Of a stretch of DNA of 52,394 nucleotides, positions 1 to 7,853 are shown piece by piece. Source of the DNA: Candidatus Bathyarchaeota archaeon BA2 (GTDB lineage: Archaea > Thermoproteota > Bathyarchaeia > Bathyarchaeales > Bathyarchaeaceae); NCBI GenBank assembly GCA_001399795.1, contig LIHK01000006.1:1-52394 (forward strand), read 5' to 3'. Below the pieces are notes generated by a model that saw only the letters and a list, made by a program, of their open reading frames with translations, had not been told where the DNA came from and ran no database searches. The translations under genes were made by a program, and so were the position numbers. Position 1 is the stretch's first letter; each line of letters begins with the position of its first letter.

Positions 1-120
1 AAAAAGTTTGGAAGGATTCGCATCTTCCGCTTTGAAGAGGAAAATCCAAGGGCGAAGATTATCAGAAAACTCATAGAAGCCTGGGAACAAGCAGATAAGC
101 CCGAATCAAATCATGAATAA
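1..120 (+). CDS. C-terminal end of an unidentified protein (partial)
   Basis: The frame is open from the window edge and ends with TAA at 118-120, giving 39 residues rich in Lys, Arg and Glu. The moaC start follows 15 bp later, so this is probably the previous gene of the molybdopterin operon. The piece contains no motif I recognise; it does not look like the C-terminus of MoaE or MoaD. No function is assigned. Confidence 0.55.
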   Translation, partial: KKFGRIRIFRFEEENPRAKIIRKLIEAWEQADKPESNHE

Positions 121-135
121 CAAAGTGGTGTTGGC

Positions 136-579
136 ATGTCAATGGTTAACGTGACTGCTAAGCCGGAAGTTTATCGGGAGGCCAAGGCCAAGGGAACGAT
201 CAAGCTGAGACCAGAGACCATACGGTTGATTAGGGAAGGAAAGGTTGAGAAAGGCGACCCGTTTCAGGTGGCAAAGGTTGCTGCAATCTTGGCGGCAAAG
301 AACACGAGTTCCCTGATTCCCCTTTGTCACCCCTTGCCCCTAACCAGCGTGGATGTTGATTTAAAGATTATGAATGATTCCGCAGTGAGTGTAGAGGCAA
401 CCGTGAAAACTAGGGCTCAGACAGGAGTTGAGATGGAGGCCCTTGTCACGGCAACTGTGGCTTTGTTAACGGTTTGGGACATGACGAAGGCCTATGAGAA
501 GGATAGGCTTGGACAGTATCCCCACACTGTCATCCAAGATATACGCGTGGTTCGCAAGGTGAAAGAGGAAGGCAGATGA
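136..579 (+). CDS. moaC: Cyclic pyranopterin monophosphate synthase MoaC
   Basis: MoaC converts 3',8-cyclo-7,8-dihydro-GTP, the product of MoaA, into cyclic pyranopterin monophosphate, the first stable intermediate of molybdopterin synthesis in the cytoplasm. The 147 aa match the family length. The signature PLCHPLP lies at about residues 62-68, TGVEMEAL at 96-103, and the catalytic WDMTK segment (Asp115, Lys118) is present. The stop overlaps the moaB start by four bases (ATGA), and moaA follows, so the three genes look like one transcription unit. The ATG at 136 is the only sensible start; a second Met at residue 3 is possible. Confidence 0.95.
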   Translation: MSMVNVTAKPEVYREAKAKGTIKLRPETIRLIREGKVEKGDPFQVAKVAAILAAKNTSSLIPLCHPLPLTSVDVDLKIMNDSAVSVEATVKTRAQTGVEMEALVTATVALLTVWDMTKAYEKDRLGQYPHTVIQDIRVVRKVKEEGR

Positions 580-1115
580 GCGATACCGCCCGCAGACACA
601 AGGCTGAAGCGCCGAAAAGCCTGAACTTCGCCGTCATCGTTTGCAGTTCTTCTCGCTATCAGGAGCTCAAGGCAAGGAAGCCCGTTGAAGATCCTTCCGG
701 GGATTTAATCGTTAAAAAATTACAGAAAGCTGGACACACCGTCGTCTTTAGAGAAATTGTTCCCGACGACAAAGTTTTGATCAGAAAATATGTTAGCAGA
801 GCCCTAGGATCGGAAGGGGTGGACTCAATTATTTTGTGTGGTGGAACAGGGATTAGCCCTAAAGACGTGTCAATTGAGGCTGTGAGGCCTATGTTGGTTA
901 AGACTTTGCCCGGTTTTGGAGGGTTGTTTAGGAAGCTGAGTTTTGACGAGATTGGTTCTGCGGCTGTTTTAAGTCGTGCCTTGGCTGGCGTTGCAGATCA
1001 GGGAAAGGCTGTTTTCTGTATTCCAGGCTCGCCGCAAGCTGTGAGGCTTGTTTTGGAAAAGCTTATTTTACCCGAAGCTGGTCACATACTGAAACACGCC
1101 CGCGAAAAACAGTGA
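576..1115 (+). CDS. moaB: MoaB/Mog-type molybdopterin adenylyltransferase
   Basis: A MogA/MoaB-fold protein of 179 aa. In archaea MoaB adenylylates molybdopterin before molybdenum insertion. Visible family motifs are SGDLI (41-45), GGTGISPKD (89-97), the substrate-binding LSFDEIGSAA segment (121-130) and PGSP (150-153). It overlaps moaC by four bases and precedes moaA by 6 bp, pointing to translational coupling. The N-terminus is about 12 residues longer than typical bacterial MoaB. I see no damaged motif. Confidence 0.92.
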   Translation: MSDTARRHKAEAPKSLNFAVIVCSSSRYQELKARKPVEDPSGDLIVKKLQKAGHTVVFREIVPDDKVLIRKYVSRALGSEGVDSIILCGGTGISPKDVSIEAVRPMLVKTLPGFGGLFRKLSFDEIGSAAVLSRALAGVADQGKAVFCIPGSPQAVRLVLEKLILPEAGHILKHAREKQ

Positions 1116-1121
1116 TACTTA

Positions 1122-2045
1122 ATGATCTACGACAATTATGGGCGCCCGGTCCTCAATCTAAGGATCTCCGTGACCCAAAGGTGCAACATGCACTGCCCCT
1201 ATTGCCACAGAGAAGGCGAAAGCAACGCTTCCACCGTCATGTCTGCAAACGAAATTGTCCACATCGCCAAAATAGCTCTGAGCCTAGGCGTCTCCAGAGT
1301 AAAACTGACTGGAGGAGAACCCCTTCTCCGCAAGGACATCCTTGAAATCGTCGGAGGCATCGCCGGACTCAAAGGTTTAAGAGATTTATCCATGACCACG
1401 AATGGAACATTTCTGGAATCCACGGCGAAAGACCTAAAGATGAATGGACTAAATCGAGTGAACGTGAGTCTTCCCAGCCTGAATTCTGAGACGTACCGTA
1501 ATTTGATGGGAGGCAACCTGAGAGACGCCATAGAAGGCGTCAAGGCGGCTGTTGAAGCTGAACTTTACCCAGTGAAACTGAACATGTTGTTGCTTAAGGG
1601 TGTAAACGAAGGAGAAGTTGAGAAAATGATTCAGTTTGCAGAACAAACCATGACTATTCTGCAACTAATTGAGTTAGAGCCCCTGAACATTAACGAGTCG
1701 TATTACGGACGTTATCACTTGGACTTGAACGAAATTGATGAAGAGTTGAAGGGACGGGCTTTGGAGGTCAGAACTCGCCAGGACATGCAGAACAGACGAG
1801 TTTACTATTTTCCCAGAGTAAAGGTTGAGGTGATTCGCCCAATAGAGAACACGGAGTTTTGCGCCCGCTGCACACGGCTTCGCGTGACAAGCGATGGAAA
1901 GCTGAAGCCCTGTTTGATGAGAAACGACAATTTGGTGGATCTTCTTAGTCCCATGCGGAAGGGAGCAAACGGTGAAGGGTTGACCAGAATCTTTCTTGAA
2001 GCCGTTAAGAGGCGTGAACCATACTACAAAGCGGTCAAGTGTTAG
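1122..2045 (+). CDS. moaA: GTP 3',8-cyclase MoaA (radical SAM)
   Basis: Radical SAM enzyme catalysing the first step of molybdopterin synthesis, rearranging GTP to 3',8-cyclo-7,8-dihydro-GTP. The SAM-binding cluster ligands are C21, C25 and C28 (CX3CX2C), and the second, GTP-binding [4Fe-4S] cluster is C247, C250 and C264 (CX2CX13C). GGEPLLR follows the first cluster as expected. The 307 aa are normal for archaeal MoaA. The C-terminus ends in Lys-Cys and lacks the double-Gly tail of bacterial MoaA that inserts into the active site; I cannot tell from this window whether that is usual in its relatives. It is the last gene of the moaCBA unit. Confidence 0.95.
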   Translation: MIYDNYGRPVLNLRISVTQRCNMHCPYCHREGESNASTVMSANEIVHIAKIALSLGVSRVKLTGGEPLLRKDILEIVGGIAGLKGLRDLSMTTNGTFLESTAKDLKMNGLNRVNVSLPSLNSETYRNLMGGNLRDAIEGVKAAVEAELYPVKLNMLLLKGVNEGEVEKMIQFAEQTMTILQLIELEPLNINESYYGRYHLDLNEIDEELKGRALEVRTRQDMQNRRVYYFPRVKVEVIRPIENTEFCARCTRLRVTSDGKLKPCLMRNDNLVDLLSPMRKGANGEGLTRIFLEAVKRREPYYKAVKC

Positions 2046-2071
2046 AGGCGCCCCATTCGAAGCTCCAGCGC

Positions 2072-2530
2072 TTAGACCACGTAGTAGTCAACGACTTTTT
2101 TCAAGCGTTTCGGCGGAAGCTCTGTGATGGAAAGCTTCTTAAGTATCTTAATCATGGGGGGCTGAAATCTGGTGAGGTCTGTGAGGGTTACAATGCCTAC
2201 GAGTCGCCCCTTTTGAACTACGGGAAGCTTCTTAATCTTACTCTTGAACATGAGTTTCACGGCGTTTTCAATTTTCATTTCAGGCTTGCCCACTATTAGA
2301 GGCGCAGACATTATTTCCGGGACTTTAATTTTCTCCGGGTCTCTAGACTGGGCTAAGACTCTTTTTAGTAGGTCTCGTTCAGTGATTATTCCGACGGGCT
2401 TCCCCTTCAGCACAACAACGAGGCATCCTATTTCGTGTTTGTTCATGAGGTCCACGGCTTCCTGCACAGTGGCCTCAGTCTCTACAGTGACTACTTCCTC
2501 GACCATGACGTCTTCGACGTTTAGGGACAT
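2072..2530 (-). CDS. Two-CBS-domain protein
   Basis: A 152 aa stand-alone pair of CBS domains (about residues 4-59 and 70-125), each with the pattern of an entry segment (NVEDVM, VPEIMS) followed by GxxVGIxTxxDL. CBS pairs bind adenine nucleotides or SAM and act as regulatory modules; the partner is unknown. I chose the ATG at 2530 because the paralog at 51160-51621 begins at the equivalent ATG; a GTG nine bases upstream would add three residues. It converges with moaA and lies downstream of rfcL. Its C-terminus, ending VVDYYVV, is nearly identical to that of the paralog. Confidence 0.88.
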   Translation of the reverse strand: MSLNVEDVMVEEVVTVETEATVQEAVDLMNKHEIGCLVVVLKGKPVGIITERDLLKRVLAQSRDPEKIKVPEIMSAPLIVGKPEMKIENAVKLMFKSKIKKLPVVQKGRLVGIVTLTDLTRFQPPMIKILKKLSITELPPKRLKKVVDYYVV

Positions 2531-2636
2531 AAACGACACACCAAATAACTACTTGCTCAACTGCCGATGTTTATAGATTATGACCAACCAATCTTGTTTA
2601 CAGATTTAGATCGCCATTTATGTTATTTGGAAGTGT

Positions 2637-3866
2637 TCAGCCTTTTCTTCCAGCAAGGTAATTTACCATTGTTTCGTCTAGGTCGAGCCACCTTGCTATG
2701 CCTGCTGCCATTTCTGGGTTGTTTTCGAAAATTATCCTTATGTAGGGGAGAAACTCCTTTACGGCTCTAACAGAAGATACGTGGCATTTCCTCCGTATCT
2801 TCATGCCTATGGCCGACTGCATCTCCCTTTCAGCCTTGGTTCTTGACATCCACTGAATCTTCTCTGGAAACCTGAAGGGAATCCACCCAGATGGTTTGGT
2901 TCGCTCCCTAGCCATAGCCACTCCAGCCGTCATGAAATCCAGAACGTAACGTAGCAAGCTCCAGTCTTGCGTAGATCGGATTCTCCTTCTATATATGTCG
3001 GCTAAAGAAAGCGCATCCATAGCCTTCGCTAAGTCTTGTGGATCAGTTAAATGATAGGGGACATTCTCGTAAACCCATTGAAAAAGCATGTCCGTGTCCA
3101 TGTCAGCCGCGTCAACAGCTTTCTTGGCTTCCCAAGAATCCTTAGAATATAAGATTGTTCGCAGCACGTTGAAAATTACGTCTTTTCGATCACGTTCAGC
3201 TAACCAAGCTACGTCCTCATAGACAAATCGCTTTTTTCCCTGAGCCAAGGCCTGCAAGTCATTCACAGCTGACCTAACATCCCTTCCAGACTTTTCAGCA
3301 ATAAACTTCAGGGCCTCTTCATCTGCGTTGATTTCCTCGCCCACACAAACCTTCTTCAGATGCTTCATTACCTCCCGAACAGTGGGCTTCTTAAACTCGA
3401 CTAAGAGGCAGTACTTGCGAAGCGTGCTGAAACGAGGGTCATAGGCGTTGTTGGCCACGAGCACGACTGGACACTGAGCCGCCTTAACTATCTCTGTAAT
3501 GGCTCCAACACCACCCTTATCAGCTGTTCCGGTTATTCCGTCCAACTCGTCTAGCAAAACCAGTCGGCTTCCACCAAAGAGGGTACCATACTGGGAAGCC
3601 AAACCGGCAAAACGTTGGACAGCCTCGGCGGTTCTGTAGTCGCTGGCGTTTTTCTCCACTAACTCCATTTGAAGGTCTTTAGCCAGAGCCTCGACGCAAA
3701 CGGTTTTCCCGACGCCAGGAGGCCCGTGCAAGAATGCAGCTCTTTTCTTAGGGATACGTTTGTCCCAAGATCTCGCCCATTCGGTAAACTTTTGAATTGC
3801 CTCGGCATTCCCAACAACTTCAGATAGTGTTTGAGGTTTGTGTTTCACGATCCAGGCAGCGTGCAA
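2637..3866 (-). CDS. rfcL: Replication factor C large subunit
   Basis: AAA+ subunit of the archaeal clamp loader, which opens and places PCNA on primed DNA with RfcS. Walker A GPPGVGKT is at 48-55 and Walker B LLDELDG at 104-110. Sensor-type segments and the RFC collar domain follow. At 409 aa it is short for the family (often 450-500), and I do not see a PCNA-interacting (PIP) motif at the C-terminus. The start is TTG at 3866, three bases after the rfcS stop, so rfcS-rfcL is an operon. GTG at residue 7 is an alternative but would cut the conserved N-terminus. Confidence 0.93.
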   Translation of the reverse strand: MHAAWIVKHKPQTLSEVVGNAEAIQKFTEWARSWDKRIPKKRAAFLHGPPGVGKTVCVEALAKDLQMELVEKNASDYRTAEAVQRFAGLASQYGTLFGGSRLVLLDELDGITGTADKGGVGAITEIVKAAQCPVVLVANNAYDPRFSTLRKYCLLVEFKKPTVREVMKHLKKVCVGEEINADEEALKFIAEKSGRDVRSAVNDLQALAQGKKRFVYEDVAWLAERDRKDVIFNVLRTILYSKDSWEAKKAVDAADMDTDMLFQWVYENVPYHLTDPQDLAKAMDALSLADIYRRRIRSTQDWSLLRYVLDFMTAGVAMARERTKPSGWIPFRFPEKIQWMSRTKAEREMQSAIGMKIRRKCHVSSVRAVKEFLPYIRIIFENNPEMAAGIARWLDLDETMVNYLAGRKG

Positions 3867-3869
3867 GTG

Positions 3870-4841
3870 TTAGCCGCCTCTTTTCAGTTCATAGCCAGCC
3901 TCTGTCAGTCTTGCGAGTAGAGCGCTTAGCTGGACTTCTTCGTCGGCGCCTTGAACAAGTCGGAAGTCGATTTCCCCGATGGCGCCAGCGAGCTTTACTT
4001 TCCATTGGTCTGGAAGCGCTGAGCGGAAAATTTCTATGTGGATCTGTTTGATGATGTCGCTTCCAGCCACTCCATATTTCAGTATCATTTCCCTTAACCT
4101 TTGCCTGGCTTCTATGAAGTTGCCCTTCATAGCCAACGCTATCATCTCTCGGACGTCAATGGGGCTAGCCCGTCCGATCACCGAATAAACGGTCTCAGCG
4201 TCGATTACTCTGCCTAAGGAGGCAGCAGCCTGCAAGGTGTTGGTTGCTCTGCGCAGGTCTCCTCCACTAACCTCGAAAATTGCGTCGAAAGCTTCATCGA
4301 GTATTTTTACACTCTCTTGTTGAATAATGTGACGTAGATAGCGGTCATGGTCTTCCCTTGACAGGTAGGAAAAACGGAAAGGTGCACATCTAGACTGGAT
4401 GGGTTCGATGATTTTGCCGCTGTAGTTTGCTATGAGGATGAAGCGACAGGTTTCTGTGAAGCGTTCCATGGTTCGCCTCAAAGCCTGCTGGGCATCGGAG
4501 GTCATATTGTCAGACTCGTCTAGAATCATGATCTTAAAGGGTATCTCGCCAATGGACCTTGTTCGTGCAAAGGTTTTCACGGTTTCCCTGACAACGTTTA
4601 TCCCTCGCTCGTCGCTGGCGTTCAACTCCATGAAATGCTCCCGATAGCCTTTACCATAAAGATCGTGAGCCAAACAGAGGGCAGCCGTCGTCTTTCCAGT
4701 CCCTGGCGGACCGGCAAAAATGCAGTGAGGAATGTTCTTTGCCTCAACGAAGCTCTTTAGCCGTTCCACGATTTCTGTTTGGTTTATCATTTGGTCTAGG
4801 GACTGGGGACGATACTTCTCAGCCCAGAGCTCCCAACTCAA
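3870..4841 (-). CDS. rfcS: Replication factor C small subunit
   Basis: Clamp-loader small subunit (323 aa), the AAA+ protein that assembles with RfcL to load PCNA. It opens with the RFC-box-like WAEKYRP. Walker A GPPGTGKT is at 44-51, the DEAD-box-like Walker B (LDESDNM) follows, and the SRC motif carrying the arginine finger is present (SRCAPFRF). The start is TTG at 4841. It is intact, with no intein, and is co-directional with rfcL. Confidence 0.95.
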   Translation of the reverse strand: MSWELWAEKYRPQSLDQMINQTEIVERLKSFVEAKNIPHCIFAGPPGTGKTTAALCLAHDLYGKGYREHFMELNASDERGINVVRETVKTFARTRSIGEIPFKIMILDESDNMTSDAQQALRRTMERFTETCRFILIANYSGKIIEPIQSRCAPFRFSYLSREDHDRYLRHIIQQESVKILDEAFDAIFEVSGGDLRRATNTLQAAASLGRVIDAETVYSVIGRASPIDVREMIALAMKGNFIEARQRLREMILKYGVAGSDIIKQIHIEIFRSALPDQWKVKLAGAIGEIDFRLVQGADEEVQLSALLARLTEAGYELKRGG

Positions 4842-4999
4842 TGATTATTCCTCTTCTTATCGTAGAATATGAATTCTTTTTATTTATTGTTGTGGTTCTT
4901 AGATGGAAAATGAACTTGCCATCTAAGAAAGATTTTATTCACACAATGATCTTGCCAGTCACGCCTGTCCTTCATGCTTTTAGGGGTTTCACCACAGCC

Positions 5000-5030
5000 A
5001 AAAACTAGGAGGTGAAACCTCCTAGTTTTT
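5000..5030. terminator. Perfect 14-bp hairpin spanning a stop codon
   Basis: The arms aaaaactaggaggt (5000-5013) and acctcctagttttt (5017-5030) are perfectly complementary around the three-base loop gaa. With A/T runs at its outer ends it would behave as a U-tract terminator on either strand. It overlaps the last codons and stop of the broken ATPase gene (end at 5022), so it probably ends that transcript. Confidence 0.6.
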
Positions 5031-5783
5031 CACCTCCTCCCCGATCCAATTCTTCTCCAACTCCTCCAAAAGAAGACTACACTTGCCGGTCTCAACACCG
5101 CTTAACTTCTCATAATCGCCCACAGAAAGAGGCTGAAGCAACACAGAAATCCTACGAAGAAGCAACAAACACTTCTTAGACAAACGCTCAAAACACCACT
5201 TAACAAGCTCACAATACCCTTCCCTGCCCACACGAAGCTCATCCAACTTCAAATCCTTAGAATATATCAACCAGCTAGAGATAAGAAAAGGAAAACCCCC
5301 GGAAAGACGTCTAATCCTCTTCAACTCAGGATAAGAAAACTCCTTCCCCCTAGCCTTCAATATCCATTCTCCAATTTCCTCAGCAGACAAGGGGAGAGGA
5401 CTTAAAAACTGAGCATTCAACTGCACAAGCTCAGGTTTGATAGACTCATACTTCGCCACACCTTCTTCCTCAACTTTGAAAGAAAATACAACGTGCACTC
5501 TCTCAGGTTTCTTCCTAACAAACCCCAACAAAATGCGACATGAATCTAAAGGCGCTCGCTCAAACTGGTCAATAACCAAAACAAACTCCAACTTCCCATA
5601 CTCCTTAACAAGCTCGTTGAAAAAGAAAACAAAATCATAAACAAACTCTTCTTTATAATCATAAAATAATTTCTCAGTGAGGGACTCAACAGTTCGAGTT
5701 TCCTTCCACTCCTCAATAGCTTTCTCTAACTCTTCAATCGCCTCCTTACCAAACCACTTCACAGCAAAGCTTTTAATCATCAA
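5022..5783 (-). CDS. C-terminal part of a broken archaeal ATPase (STAND/AAA-like)
   Basis: 253 aa with the Walker B of an archaeal ATPase (VLVIDQFE) and the downstream sensor/lid and winged-helix-like region of that family, but no Walker A. The missing N-terminus is found in pieces upstream on the same strand: 5784-5896 carries the next segment in another frame, and 6565-6738 carries the residues before the P-loop. A run of seven G on the coding strand (5796-5802) separates this frame from the next piece; one extra G would join them. The TTG at 5783 could start translation, but the product would lack nucleotide binding. I read it as a decayed gene. Confidence 0.75.
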   Translation of the reverse strand: MMIKSFAVKWFGKEAIEELEKAIEEWKETRTVESLTEKLFYDYKEEFVYDFVFFFNELVKEYGKLEFVLVIDQFERAPLDSCRILLGFVRKKPERVHVVFSFKVEEEGVAKYESIKPELVQLNAQFLSPLPLSAEEIGEWILKARGKEFSYPELKRIRRLSGGFPFLISSWLIYSKDLKLDELRVGREGYCELVKWCFERLSKKCLLLLRRISVLLQPLSVGDYEKLSGVETGKCSLLLEELEKNWIGEEVKN

Positions 5784-5896
5784 CTTAGCGAAACGCCCCC
5801 CCTCTCAGAGAAAACCTCATGAAAACCAACAATAACCTCCTTTAGAAAAGGGAATTTATGATCAAAAGCATCGAGGAAGAAAACGCTCAAGAAAAG
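5784..5896 (-). pseudogene. Middle fragment of the broken ATPase
   Basis: On the minus strand, one frame reads through about 31 codons (including FFLDAF and KFPFLKEV) up to the G7 tract, where it would need one extra base to continue into the 5022-5783 frame. A third frame at the upstream edge reads TFLERF, which is what usually follows GKS in a Walker A motif. At least two frame changes occur within about 100 bp, so this is not translatable as one protein. Confidence 0.65.
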
Positions 5897-5968
5897 TTAG
5901 TTGTTTTCTTTATTAAACGAGCGTAATATTTATAAAGATTAGTGAAAGAAATTATAAACAGAAAGATC

Positions 5969-6013
5969 ACCGGGTGGTGGTTCCCGTCTTGGGATTAAAA
6001 ACCACTGCTCGGT
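5969..6013 (+). other. Stem-loop next to the NYN gene
   Basis: As plus-strand RNA, the 14-nt arms at 5969-5982 and 6000-6013 pair fully with three G-U wobbles, and the 17-nt loop contains a nested CCC/GGG mini-hairpin. On the minus strand the wobbles become mismatches, so it is a weaker terminator for the NYN gene, which ends two bases away at 6016. It could be a small structured RNA or a degenerate terminator. Confidence 0.35.
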
Positions 6014-6015
6014 AG

Positions 6016-6537
6016 TTAGACACTTTTCGTGCGCTTTATGTGGTCTATCAATTTATCCAAGCAGATGTAGTTATCAATTCCGACTTCTAATTTCAATTCC
6101 TCTGCAATCGTGTGTTCAAATGCTGCAATTTCTATCCATTTTCCCATTTCCTTCACCGCTTTTATTGCAGGCTTGTAGTCCTTGTCCCCCGTAACTAGAA
6201 TCGCGACATCATAGAGATCTTTATGTCCATACAGCAACAGATCTGTGACTAACGAAATGTCAACCTCTTTTTCCTTTGAACGCGCCTCCACGCCGAACTC
6301 TCGCAGAGGGTAGATTTTGACTTCCCATCCCATGTATCGAAGTCTGGTGTGGAAGGCTTCTTGCTCGGGTCTTTTCACTTTTGGCGTAGATCCATAAAAG
6401 TGGGCCCTGATCAGTCTTCGGTTAGGTTTTGCGTTGGTAAGGAAATCTCTTAATTTGCCGTAATCAATCCTCACTTTGAGCTCTTCACATGCATGGAAAA
6501 GATTAGATCCGTCGATAAAAATCATAATTCTATCCAT
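6016..6537 (-). CDS. NYN-domain (LabA/DUF88-like) putative RNase
   Basis: 173 aa forming a single NYN domain, a PIN-related Mg-dependent nuclease fold. Conserved acidic motifs are visible: IFIDGSNLF (Asp9), EVDISLVTDLL (Asp93, Asp99) and VTGDKDYKPAI (TGDKD 116-120). It is predicted to cleave RNA; the substrate is unknown. It lies exactly inside the interrupted ATPase gene: fragments of that ATPase flank it at 5022-5896 and 6565-6738. It has its own TATA-like box at 6562-6571, within the inserted segment, which suggests independent expression. The ATG at 6537 is the natural start. Confidence 0.85.
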   Translation of the reverse strand: MDRIMIFIDGSNLFHACEELKVRIDYGKLRDFLTNAKPNRRLIRAHFYGSTPKVKRPEQEAFHTRLRYMGWEVKIYPLREFGVEARSKEKEVDISLVTDLLLYGHKDLYDVAILVTGDKDYKPAIKAVKEMGKWIEIAAFEHTIAEELKLEVGIDNYICLDKLIDHIKRTKSV

Positions 6538-6561
6538 CTTCCCACATCGTAAAAATAAATA

Positions 6562-6571
6562 ATACTATAAG
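6562..6571 (-). promoter_or_regulatory. TATA-like box for the NYN gene
   Basis: The minus strand reads CTTATAGTAT about 25-34 bases upstream of the ATG at 6537, a plausible archaeal TATA element. It overlaps the last codons of the ATPase remnant frame. Confidence 0.35.
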
Positions 6572-6738
6572 TACGTATTAAACTTTCTAGTCGATGCCCG
6601 GCTCGCCAGCCATAACAAAAGCCAACTCCTCTCATCCTTCAAAAACTCAAAAAACCGCTTAATCTCCTCCTCACGACCGACAAAAATCTCCTCACTCTTC
6701 AACAAAGCAACCACACCGCGTACAAAACACAACCACAT
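6565..6738 (-). pseudogene. N-terminal remnant of the interrupted ATPase, ending in a broken Walker A
   Basis: A 57-codon frame from ATG 6738 encodes EEIFVGREEEIKRFFEFL, the segment that precedes the P-loop in archaeal ATPases of this type. Just after SWLLL the frame slips: in the neighbouring frame the same DNA reads MAGEPGI then D and a stop, where an intact gene would read GEPGIGKST. So homology stops inside the Walker A codons. The downstream remainder of the gene resumes at about 5899, on the other side of the NYN gene. Frame shift, truncation and position show it is a pseudogene half. Confidence 0.75.
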
Positions 6739-6825
6739 AAATAAATCTAATCCTCAAACACCATCCGCAGAAAGCAGCATGGCCTATCCAAAGGCATAGG
6801 GTTCAAGAGTTAACCGAAATTATGA

Positions 6826-7146
6826 GATTACAGAGAACCAGACGAAACCTCTTTCATCTATCGGCGCTATTTTCACCTTGTTGGCTTGGTGATGTCGCTC
6901 AGCTTTGAAGCCTTGATACATGATGCGCCCTTTTTTAGTAGTTGGGAATCTTCGGTTATGAGTGTTAACTCTTTCACTTTGGCATAGTATGCTCATAAAC
7001 TGCCATTTAGAAATAAGGCGTTTGATGCAGTTCATGCATCTCACGTTTTAGAACATTTCAAGAAAAAGAATAGCTATTACACAGCCTCGGTTAAAATGAA
7101 AGCTCCTCAAGATCTTAACGCTTATATGCCGTATGTCAACTTTTAA
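6826..7146 (+). pseudogene. PIN-like remnant with an internal stop
   Basis: One plus-strand frame runs from 6826 to a TAA at 7144-7146 with a single in-frame TAG at 6985. Its distal part reads KAFDAVHASHVLEHF, like the conserved final acidic helix of PIN toxins (DAxHxA), then a short tail with APQDL. The first half has no recognisable catalytic Asp. Other genes here use TAG as an ordinary stop, so recoding is unlikely and decay is the simpler reading. The minus-strand ORF at 6820-7044 covering the same DNA looks like a shadow. Confidence 0.4.
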
Positions 7147-7160
7147 TCTGGGTTTAGGCG

Positions 7161-7559
7161 ATGGGGAAAGTTGAGGAATTGCTTGTGGAGTCTGAGGATT
7201 TCCTAAAAGCCGCTAAAAAAGAGTTTGAAGTTGCATTAGCCAAGAATGATGTGGTGCGCATTCGCGATTCCGCCGAGAAGGCTTGGAACTCTGTCGTTCA
7301 GGCAACCAACGCTTTGCTGCTGGCTTTGACGGGAAGGGTCCCATTGAGCCACCATGAGAGGAGGGTCATGCTTCGCGAAACCGAGAAATCAAAGCCAGAG
7401 GTTAGGGACCTAGGCATTAGAGATAGATACATGGCTAGGTTCAAGGTATTACACGGCGAGACCTTCTATGAGGGTGTGATCGACATCGAGGAGCTTAGGC
7501 TGGAGATGGAAAAAGTCGACGAATATATAAACAGCATAAAGCCCATAGCTACAAGATAG
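7161..7559 (+). CDS. PaREP1/HEPN-like all-helical protein
   Basis: 132 aa, strongly helical, with a central AEKAWNSVVQATNALLLAL segment like the PaREP1/HEPN superfamily of archaeal accessory proteins. The catalytic RX4-6H motif of HEPN RNases is not evident; SHHERR near residue 63 is the closest basic/His cluster. The PIN-like remnant just upstream may be its former partner, since HEPN proteins often pair with nucleotidyltransferases or nucleases, but that is inference. The ATG at 7161 has no strong ribosome binding site. Function unknown. Confidence 0.7.
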   Translation: MGKVEELLVESEDFLKAAKKEFEVALAKNDVVRIRDSAEKAWNSVVQATNALLLALTGRVPLSHHERRVMLRETEKSKPEVRDLGIRDRYMARFKVLHGETFYEGVIDIEELRLEMEKVDEYINSIKPIATR

Positions 7560-7560
7560 G

Positions 7561-7722
7561 CCTATACTCTCTCCCAGCTCCGTTAAGTCTCAGTTTTGTG
7601 ATTTTACTCGCAGGCTTTACTTCTATCTTTTAACTGGATCACGGGTACATTTGTCCGCCGATCCTCCCAAACCGCTCGGATTCATCTCAAGGAAGCCACG
7701 CGCGATACCGGAAGTTAAATAA
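7561..7722 (+). other. Open-frame remnant with protein-like C-terminus
   Basis: After the PaREP1-like gene, one plus frame stays open to a TAA at 7720-7722. It ends PLGFISRKPRAIPEVK, which looks like a genuine protein C-terminus rather than random coding. It has no start codon with a ribosome binding site, and I do not recognise the family. The rest of 7723-7850 holds nothing I can identify. Confidence 0.25.
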
Positions 7723-7853
7723 GCCCAAAACAAGCCTGTTTTCTTACAGTGAAAGCGTGAGATAATCCTTATAATGGAGTTTTCTAATCTAGCAGATGAT
7801 GCAGGTGCGCACTTTTATCAATCGGATCAAAAAGTGTGAAGAATGAAATCTAA

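Noticed and set aside
6985-6987. In-frame TAG that could encode pyrrolysine
   Set aside because: moaA, mcm and hel308 in this window end with TAG, no pyl genes are seen, and the rest of the frame looks decayed.
6820-7044. Minus-strand ORF of 74 aa
   Set aside because: Its sequence is Lys/Arg-rich without motif, and the opposite strand carries a PIN-like frame; it is best seen as a shadow of that remnant.
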